From Trichoplax sp. H2 (taxonomy: Eukaryota; Placozoa; Uniplacotomia; Trichoplacea): a stretch of DNA of 64,000 nt. The translations under genes and the position numbers were made by a program. The notes under the pieces are model-generated. The model saw only the letters and a program-made list of their open reading frames with translations. It was not told the origin of the DNA and did not search any database. Positions 55,701 to 64,000 of this stretch are shown here, piece by piece. The stretch covers positions 868,001 through 932,000 of the forward strand of contig NOWV01000002.1 of NCBI GenBank assembly GCA_003344405.1, in the 5' to 3' direction. The first letter of the stretch is position 1. Each line of letters opens with the position of its first letter.

Positions 55701-58700
55701 TCTATTATAAAAGCTAGATAATAAAATCTTTTTATTTGATCGTGTTAATCCATTCACAATTTAAAATATCTGCATATAATCGTATTCTACTTTAGGGTAA
55801 CACGGGCATAAGAGGTCCAATTGGGCCAACCGGACCTGACGGATCATCAGGATTGAAGGTATGCTAATCTTTGAGGATAGTTATAACCATTGATTCTATC
55901 CTTTGCCCATGGAAGATTGACCATGTCATTATAAAATGGGATAATGACTTAATCTATAACCAATTGATAAAATGATGAAATTTTAATATCGAGAAGGCAA
56001 TAATGATAGAAATTATTTACTAATTTAGGGACAAAATGGAAGCGTTGGAGCTCAAGGAATGAAAGGACCGATGGTAAGGGTTTTAAATATTCAATCTTGA
56101 TATTATATATGTTAAAATTTAGGCGTATATCTAGCTGAAATATACTTTATTAGGGTGATCAAGGAGTAAAAGGAGCAAGGGGTCCAGCTGGTATAGATGG
56201 TCTAGAGGCAAGACTATTTTACAGTCATGATAGTAATTTAATGACTTCATTTAATAAATCAAAATTTATTGAAAATTTAGGGTATAGAAGGAGCACAAGG
56301 CTATCCAGGAGAACGTGGACTGCCAGGCTTAACGGGGCCTCCGGGAAATACTACCGGTGTAAGCAAATTCTGCAATCACCATCCTAATTCTTGTTCATCA
56401 ATACAAAGATATGACCATCCAGCTTACGCGCATAGATTAGCACCGCGTACCGCACTAATTTTTAATAATCATTAGGGCAATAACAGTAAAGGATTAAAGG
56501 GCGTAACTGGTGGCCAAGGGCCTTCCGGTGATCGTGGACAACCAGGTTCTCTCGGTAGCCCAGGTCTATCTGGATTATTGGGAAGAAATGGAACAGTAGG
56601 AATTCGAGGTCCAACTGGAGATCAAGGAGTCTCTGGGCAGCCAGGTTGGAACTCATTTTTCGTTATGACTTCAAATGATTTATGTACTGCATTAGCATCT
56701 AAAATTAATGCACTTTAATAGCTTTAATATTTCAGAAAGTATACTATTATAGCTCCAATTCTGATCAAAAGTTCTATATCAATAACTTTTATGAAAACTT
56801 ACCTGTGTTCGTGCTACTAAAATCTTTATATTTATCAATACGCTGATGGTGTCGTTATCCTTCTAGGAACTCCAGGCTCATCTGGTCAGAAGGGTCAACA
56901 AGGTGTAAAAGGAGAAAAAGGTTTAACAGGGGATCGCGGTCCATCTGGACAAGTTATCGCCGGTATAGCTGGACTTAAAGGTCTTCCAGGTTTAAAAGGA
57001 TCAAAAGGTCAGAGTGGAGACATTGGAGAACCAGGAACACCAGGTAATTTATACCTACGATTCCATGGATTACTTGCTATATCATCTCAAGCATATGATA
57101 TACCATTAGATAGGAATGAAGTGATTGAAAACAATTATTTTCCTAATTCTTTTTATGTCAATAATAATTTAGCGCCAGAAATTGCTGCTAAGCTTACTGC
57201 AGAAACACAAGGTGTTGCAGGAGACCCTGGAGTAAAAGGAATAAAAGGCTATCAAGGAAATCGTGGACCACAAGGAGATCGTGGATCCAATGGAACTAAA
57301 GGTTTATTGTAAATGATTAACGATTCCTTTACTGTCTGTCTTCAGCAAGAAATGAAAAATTTTTATTAATTAACTGAAATATCGTTTACAGGTGAAAGTG
57401 GTGGCCAGTGCCTATCATGTCCGAAAGGTCAAAAAGGTCAGGTAGGACAAAAAGGTAATCGAGGACCAATCGGTAAAACTGGACTATCCTTGGCGGGTCC
57501 CCTTGGTGCTAATGGCGATGTTGGAGATCGTGGAGATCAGGGCAGTCCAGGCCAACCTGGAGAATTTGTAAGATCAATAGAATAGATAGGTTATTACTTC
57601 CATTAATTAATGCAACTATTTAAATCTACTTGTAATCCATCATGCACGTCTAGCGTTTACAGTTTAACAAAATTTTATTAGCGCTAACATTAGGTAATGT
57701 GTTCTACGCTGCTTTACAATTACAGGGAGTCATTGGTGATTTAGGAGAAGTTGGAATTAAAGGCAGTAAAGGAGACTTGCCTGTTAATATAACCAAAGGA
57801 GATACAGGAGATCAATCTAATATCAAAGGTGTTTCTGGGGATAAAGGACAAACTGGTGTTATCGGTGATAAAGGACAAAAAGGGGTAACAGGTGATTTGG
57901 GCTCTAAAGGTATCCAGGGTAATGTTGGTGATAAGGTTAGTAAAGCTTTTCAAAATGGTTTGAAGATTCTTACTCCCTGGTTACTTATCTGTACATTTCC
58001 TGATTCAATAGGGAATTAGAGGAGATACCGGGTTAAGAGGGCCTACAGAAATCGGCGATATTGGTCAAAAAGGTGAAAAAGGAACACCAGGCATTCCCGG
58101 GTTAGCATTTAAAGGATTGAAAGGGAGCCAGGGTGATCAAGGGCTGAAAGGCGTAAAAGGAACTAAAGGTAATTTATGCGGTGATAGACTATTTTGCCAT
58201 TGTGACTTTTAATTTGTAAACTATTCAAGGTGTGAGCAACCCACGATGTATAGATAGTATATAGAATAGAGGAATATAATTATGCAATTAATTCTAATCT
58301 AGGCCTAAAGGGAAACAGGGCCAATGGGACAATCGGAGCTCGAGGTGATCCTGGTGATCCAGGAGATCTGGGTAATCAAGGCCAGATTGGATTGACAGGA
58401 GATCTTGGTGATGTGGGTGATGTTGGCATTAATGGCTCAAAAGGCCAAGTTGGTGATAAAGGAATATCGAATTTTACTGGTGATATCGGAGAAAGAGGAA
58501 CAGATGCTATGCCACAAGGTCAGTTGGGATATATCGCCATAAATTTTAATTGATGTTAGGGCTTGATATTATGCGTTACATATTAAATAGGAAATTTAAC
58601 CAACTAAAATTATTTTATACCATATTCAGATCCATCTACTGCTCCTAGTGGGCTTAATGGCACTAAAGGTGATAAAGGACAAACTGGAGAGCCTGCTACT

Positions 58701-61700
58701 ACAGCTGGATCTAAAGGAGATGTTGGTAATATAGGATTACAGGGCGCTGTTGGTGATCGTGGTGATGGATTACTTGGCCCAGTAGGAGCTATTGGAGATC
58801 AAGGTGTTCAAGGGCAGAAAGGTGAAGTTGGTTTTAGAGGCTTTAAAGGAAGTAAAGGTATAAAAGGTGCTCTAGGAAATCAAGGACAAACTGGTATGTA
58901 TCAACTAACCTTATGTTATTTATCTATTTCTAATCTACCGGAGAGGTCTCTTGAAAGTAATCTAAAACTAATCCATGATCATCAATTAATTAGGTACAAG
59001 TGGTAGGAATGGAACTGATGGTATTAATGGCGTTAAGGGACAGAAAGGCGAAGCTTCAGGATTGCAATTTATTGGACAGAAGGGAAGCAAGGGTATTATA
59101 GGAGATATCGGTAAGAGATTATTAGAGCCTTTAAATTTTTTATAAATTGGACAATTTTTAACCTTGAAAACAAACTGCAGGCGATGCTGGTAGTAAAGGC
59201 CTTGTGGGAAACTTTGGTGATGGAGGAGACGTTGGGGGGTTTGGAATTAAGGGTAGTCTTGGCGATAATGCACCTACAGGCTTAAAAGGAAACATTGGCG
59301 ATTCTGGATCTGTGGGTACGAAAGGGGACAAAGGTCCAGTTTCTGTAATTAAAGGATTTTTGGGAGATGCAGGTAATCTCAATAAAATATTTGTCGTTGT
59401 CAAATTGCCTACAATATTCAATCAATCGAAACATTTACAATTTGCCCTGATATTGTTCACAGGATTATCCGGTGATAAAGGTGGAATTGGATCTAGAGGG
59501 CCTATCGGTGAAAAAGGGCTACCAGGTGAAAAAGGAAACATTGGTAATATCGGTGATGATAATGTTGATCATGGAATAGATGGAACCAATGGCGCTATTG
59601 GTGATAAAGGTGATGCTGGTGTACCTGGTGTCCAAGGTCGAACTGGTGATAAAGGTAGCGTTGGTCAAACTGGAGATAAAGGAATCAAAGGAGATACAGG
59701 ATTAAAGGGCTTACAGGGTCCAATGGGCTTTCAAGGTAATTTATGAAAACTTTTGTGAATTATCTTGTATAAACCTTACTGATACCAAAATTTTAATCAA
59801 TATTATATAGGAGTTAAAGGTGATGTTGGTGATTACGGACAAAATAATTCCGTCAAAGGATTACCTGGAGATGTAGGTGATAAAGGATTTCCAAGTAATG
59901 TCGCTGATAAAGGGCTACAAGGTGAAAAAGGTATTAAAGGTGAAGTAGGCCTTAGTGGTGAAAAAGGCATATTGGGATTGCAAGGGAATACGGGAACGAC
60001 TGGTAAGCTCTTGACTAGAGAACGTTATTTACTTTATTCGCTTTTAACTGACAAATTCTTACATGTATTATTTGCAGGTAATACTGGTGATCAAGGGCCC
60101 AAAGGTTTTACTGGCGAAAAAGGAATTATAGGCGATAACTCGACGACACAAGGTGTAAAAGGAGATCGAGGAGAGCAAGGTCCTGTTGGAGAAACAGGCC
60201 CGATTGGAATACAAGGCGATATTGGAATTAAGGCTCAAGGTCAAAAAGGCGAACAAGGTCTTAATGGTTCTACTGGTGTTATTGGCGATAAAGGAATATT
60301 AGGTATTTTTTATTGATAATTTCAAGCAGTCTTTACAAGATATAGACCGATCTATAAATTTAAATGCGACATACGCATTACTTAATATTTTAACGTTTTT
60401 CTTGATGATCGAAACTTAGGTACTTCTGCGTGTGTCAGAATTACTATCGACTATAGAATGATCAAATATTTTACGCTGTTTTAAATGATGGATTTAACGT
60501 ATTTAAAGTTAAAAGTTGCGATTAGATTTCATCCAACGCTATATCATAGTAGAAATGTTCCTTAGACTTTGTCACCTATTTCTATGCATAAAATCGTCTC
60601 AGAAAGTACAGGAAATATAGAAATTTTCCTAATTTAGTGTACAGTGCAATAGAAGTATCATATATTAGAGCTATAATTCTTGTAATATCAGTAATCAATT
60701 TCGAGGTTTAAACTAAGTTTATTTATTTAAACTTTTGTGTGTATAAAAATTGAAGTCGACTATCAATTCCATTGCAAATCAGTTTATATAGTGGAAGTAT
60801 CATAATTAGAGTCAAATTTTAGATTGATATAAGATATTTCTATCATGCAATATCATATCTAAAATTCCCGGACAGTCCTCGTGATACAAATGATCTATTT
60901 GGGTTCGAATCTAAAACTTGATTATTTGTGCTTTCGTACTGAAATACTTCAAAATTACAGTCCAATATAATTTACAATTGTACACACAATAGTTTTATAA
61001 ATCGCCGTCTTAATTAGAACTAGAACTTGAGATACTGTATCGCGTAATGGTAGTATCCTGTGCTAGAGTTATAATCTTGGACATGATGTAAATCAATTTA
61101 GAATTCTAACTTAATTAATGTACTTTTGTGCCCGTCAAAATTTTAGTCAGGCATAATTTACCATGGACATAATTCTACAGAATAGAGCTACCGTAATTAG
61201 AGGAAGAATTCTGAGATACCATATTGCACGATAGAAATATTTTATGTTAGAGCCGAACTCTACCATATACTAATAATCTAGAAAGTACCGGTATATTTTA
61301 TAGTCAATCAGTACCTATACTATAATCCATTTACTATAATAACCCTATAATATTCATTATCCAGCACACATGTAGATCCGCCTTGCTAAGTTAGATACGC
61401 GTTATTTTTTATACCTTTTCAGGCGTACTAGGTCCTACGGGTGTGTTAGGCCCTCAAGGCCAAAAAGGAGAATTAGGTTTGGGCGGCATTTTCGTGTATG
61501 GAGCTAACGGTGATCAAGGTGTGAGGGGAGATCCAGGTCTTAAGGGGCCTATAGGAATGATTGGAAATGCTACTACTAAAGGAGATCCGGGCAACAAAGG
61601 TATCATAGCACCAAATATGATTGCATTGCACTATATCAAATCTCGGAATTAGCGTTAACTATTTGTTGAAATTTGTCTATCTTATAGGCGATAAAGGTCT

Positions 61701-63942
61701 ACCAGGTCAACCTGGTGATATGGGTTTAAATAGTACGCAACGTGGACTTCCAGGTGAGACAGGCGATCTCGGAGTAAAAGGAGTAATCGGTCAAGAAGGA
61801 GATATTGGCAGCATGGGGCCAAAAGGCCAACCATCACCACCAGGTACTCCTGGCCGGCCAGGCCAGAAAGGTGAACCTGGCATTCAAGGTGATGGAGGAC
61901 CGATTGGCATAATTGGACCAACTGGAGCACCTGGAAGAAATGGCTCAAAGGGAGAACGCGGTTTGCGTGGTATTCAAGGAGTTATGGGAGTTAAAGGAGA
62001 CATTGGTCAATCAGGTAGACCTGGTCTATCTATTTCTGGACCTATTGGTGAGATCGGAGAAGTAGGTATTCCAGGTATTAATGGAACTAGTGGAGATGTT
62101 GGAGAGATCGGTGATCAAGGCCCTATAGGGAGAAGAGGAGATTCAGGGCTAAAAGGCATGACAGGAGAGCAAGGACAAGCTGGAGAGGTCGGAATAAGAG
62201 GTGATAATGGCACAATTGGAGATGTAGGAGAGGCTGGCTTGCTATTTCGTAATTTGTCTGAAGTCGATTATACAATAAAAGGAGAACAAGGTGATCAAGG
62301 TTATCAAGGAATGATTGGTGATCAAGGAGTCCAAGGTGATATTGGTCCACGCGGTCTAATAGGTTATAAAGGTGATCAAGGTGGAAGCATTGATGGTGAC
62401 ATAGGGCGCAAAGGTTTAGCTAATTTAGTTAAAGGTGTACTGGGTGATGTTGGCAGTCTAGGATTATCTGGTGAAAAGGGGTTGGTCGGCATTTTAGGTT
62501 TTAAGGGCTTTCCAGGTGATCAAGGACCAAGTCGATCTTTTGCTGATGCTGGATTCCTCTTAACGGTCCATAGTCAAACTGATCAAATACCTGATTGTCC
62601 TGGCAATCGAACTCGATTATGGATAGGATATAGTTTTCTAAGTATGACGGGTAAAAGCAAACACAGTGGACAAGATTTAAGTTCAGCTGGTTCTTGTTTA
62701 AGAGCATTTTCGACGGATCCTTTCGCTTACTGTAATGGTAACAACCTCTGCCATCGAGGTGGCAATAGCATGGTTACCTATTGGTTATCAACATCGCTCA
62801 CTCCAGCTATGATGACTCTGACTGGTCTTAACATTCGACCTTATATCAGCAGGTTGATGAAACTTTAAATACTGCATACATTAATCGAATTTATAAATTT
62901 ATTAAGCTATTACTAACAAGGTTTTTCAGTTATTACTATAGTTACATGTTACAATATATCTATCGATAGTCGTTACCAATAATAAGAATAACTTAGTGTA
63001 TTCCACTTTGAATAAGTCATAAAGTGATTCGATAGTCAAGGTTTGACGTAGATTGTGAAATTGATGCAATTCAAGGATTTACGTCGGCAAGATTTCTGTA
63101 CGATGGAAGTATAGATGATGAAATTAACTAATTATAGTACAGTGCGATATTGATGTTATTATCGACAATTAACAACCTAATTAATAAGAATAAGAGTAAC
63201 AATTACATGAAAGAGATTTACATATATATCTTTCCCGTGGTTTACCATCAAGTTTTTAGTACTGTATTCGGTAATACTACAAATTTGATGATATAGCTAT
63301 GCCACCATGAATTTGATCAGTCTTTCTAATTTGTAGCATAATGATTAATTTCATGGTGGTTGATAAAGGTACATTAAATGTGTTTACTGCTGCAATATTA
63401 TTGAGCTCCAGGAGAAGCTAATTTTTATTTGATGTTTTGTTAAAATTTCAGATGCACTGTTTGTGAAGCTGAAGCAAATTCTATTGCACTCCATAGCCAG
63501 TCTCAAACTCCACCTTCCTGCCCAAGTGGCTATGAATTGTTGTGGCAGGGCTACAGCTACTGGATGGTAAGATAATTAGTTGATAATGCTTCGATTTGAT
63601 CATGATTTGGTAATTGAGTGAATTGTTCCTGTACGTAATTTGCATGTGATTTGATATATTGCATTTTAATTGCAGCATACCGGTCAAGGAAAATCTGTAG
63701 CAGGCCAAGACCTCTCTTCTCCTGGTTCTTGCTTAAGACGGTTCCAGTCAATGCCATTTATTGAGTGTGATGGTCCTTCTGGTAGCTGTTTCTTTTACAG
63801 CAATTCTAAGAGCTTTTGGGTTACAGCAGTCAATGTTACCGATCAATTTGAGCCGCCGACTGCTACTGTACTCAATTTTAACGATAACCCTCAATCTTAT
63901 ATCAGTAGATGCAGTGTTTGTTTAAGGAAATTTACGACCTAG
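52736..63942 (+). CDS. COL4: Type IV collagen alpha chain, plus-strand member of the pair (25 exons, 1,564 aa)
   Basis: Basement-membrane network collagen. Exons: 52736-52822, 54774-54872, 55514-55546, 55627-55680, 55796-55858, 56029-56073, 56154-56207, 56281-56358, 56476-56644, 56867-57043, 57212-57301, 57392-57567, 57726-57935, 58012-58168, 58303-58518, 58630-58893, 58994-59110, 59181-59372, 59463-59735, 59811-60002, 60078-60302, 61423-61599, 61688-62852, 63452-63566, 63676-63942. Every exon length fits its phases. Signal peptide MMRKAKIFIIAALLWLCLLH; a noncollagenous start (ITTTKVLIYPDDF) with no mature cysteine; an interrupted Gly-X-Y helix unusually rich in GDKG/GDIG/GDVG; a CLSC interruption (exon 12); and NC1. 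The helix has fewer prolines than the partner chain. Intron 7 starts GC, not GT. A second ATG lies 3 bases after the first. Exon 11 could alternatively begin a few bases earlier. Confidence 0.94.
52823..54773 (+). other. Intron 1 of the plus-strand collagen IV gene
   Basis: This 1.95-kb intron contains a decayed direct repeat of about 85 bp near 53380-53550 (shared TTTCTAGATGA and ATCAAGTCTAA). No exon fitting a cysteine-rich 7S segment is visible, but a very short one could be missed. First introns of collagen genes often carry enhancers, so this is a candidate regulatory region. Confidence 0.55.
56208..56280 (+). other. GC-AG intron (intron 7 of the plus-strand collagen)
   Basis: The exon ends ...GGT CTA GAG and the next bases are GCAAGAC. 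The acceptor is ATTTAG before GGTATAGAAGG. The exon is exactly 54 bp and in phase, and no GT lies at a usable position, so the donor is GC with an otherwise good consensus (AG|GCAAG). Confidence 0.85.
60303..61422 (+). other. Longest 3' intron of the plus-strand collagen gene
   Basis: 1.1 kb between exons 21 and 22, much longer than its 60-150 bp neighbours. I saw no additional Gly-X-Y exon on the plus strand and no other gene in it. Confidence 0.6.
62551..63942 (+). other. NC1 domain of the plus-strand collagen IV (three exons)
   Basis: About 227 residues, the usual NC1 size, with 12 cysteines (PDC, GSC, AYC, LC, then SRCTVC; PSC, GSC, IEC, SC, then SRCSVC). Landmarks: TVHSQT, GYSFLSM, GQDLSSAGSCL, TYWLSTSL, ALHSQSQTPPSC, GYSYWM, GQDLSSPGSCL, FWVTAVN. 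Its two introns are at the same codon positions as in the minus-strand gene (after ISR and after the YWM/YVM methionine). The Met93 region reads TPAMMTLTG (Met present); the Lys211 region reads QFEPPTAT (no Lys). An in-frame stop soon after 62852 appears only if the intron is read through. Confidence 0.95.
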
Positions 63943-64000
63943 ATACATCATTCAATTCAATTATCGTATTTAAATAATGTTATTAATACGCATTCAATTT

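Noticed and set aside
59158-62707. Minus-strand open frames opposite the plus-strand collagen exons
   Set aside because: Antisense readings of the GGN-rich repeats, with Leu/His- or Pro-rich composition dictated by the collagen code.
62853-63942. A separate third, partial collagen gene at the right edge
   Set aside because: The segments at 63452 and 63676 join in phase to the exon ending at 62852 and complete the second half of the same NC1 domain.

Overview
This is a gene-dense, intron-rich, AT-rich animal nuclear sequence. The seven protein genes are all metazoan or eukaryotic families with short GT-AG introns, and two are full-length type IV collagen chains. The collagen NC1 domains lack the lysine needed for the sulfilimine cross-link found in cnidarians and bilaterians. 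That absence, the base composition and the small introns point to an early-branching animal, most probably a placozoan (Trichoplax/Hoilungia type). This placement is inference. I rebuilt the gene models by hand by joining exons at splice signals; exon lengths and phases close in every model.

Left third (1-25 kb). A TBC1D23-like trans-Golgi tether (+, 1185-6109) is followed by a convergent SERP1/RAMP4 gene (-, 8391-11857). Intron 1 of SERP1 holds an assembly gap flanked by two near-identical copies of one sequence. A repeat-rich tract (about 12.0-14.8 kb: hairpins, TACTGTAC palindromes, a ~170-bp tandem repeat) separates SERP1 from UPF3 (+, 14344-19678), a nonsense-mediated decay factor. Convergent to UPF3 is a small protein that is almost only a Rubicon-homology zinc domain (-, 20517-23334).

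Middle (25-37.8 kb). Mannose-6-phosphate isomerase (+, 25218-27136), a tRNA-Leu(UAG) gene (-, 28862-28942) beside another TACTGTAC palindrome cluster, a gene-poor stretch, then a gene for a NALCN-channel auxiliary factor of the FAM155/NALF/NLF-1 type (+, 33512-35527).

Right third (37.8-64 kb). Two type IV collagen alpha-chain genes lie head to head: one on the minus strand (37807-47795, 27 exons, about 1,572 aa) and one on the plus strand (52736-63942, 25 exons, 1,564 aa), with 4.9 kb between their start codons. Head-to-head pairing of collagen IV genes is known from vertebrates and Drosophila. The two chains share exon sizes (54-63-45-54), a glycine-codon phase switch, a CxxC interruption and a 12-cysteine NC1 domain. 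Neither has the cysteine-rich 7S amino terminus of standard collagen IV, and the sulfilimine lysine is absent from both. The locus therefore looks like an ancient pair of basement-membrane chains without two of the classical covalent cross-links. That is the most interesting biology in the window.
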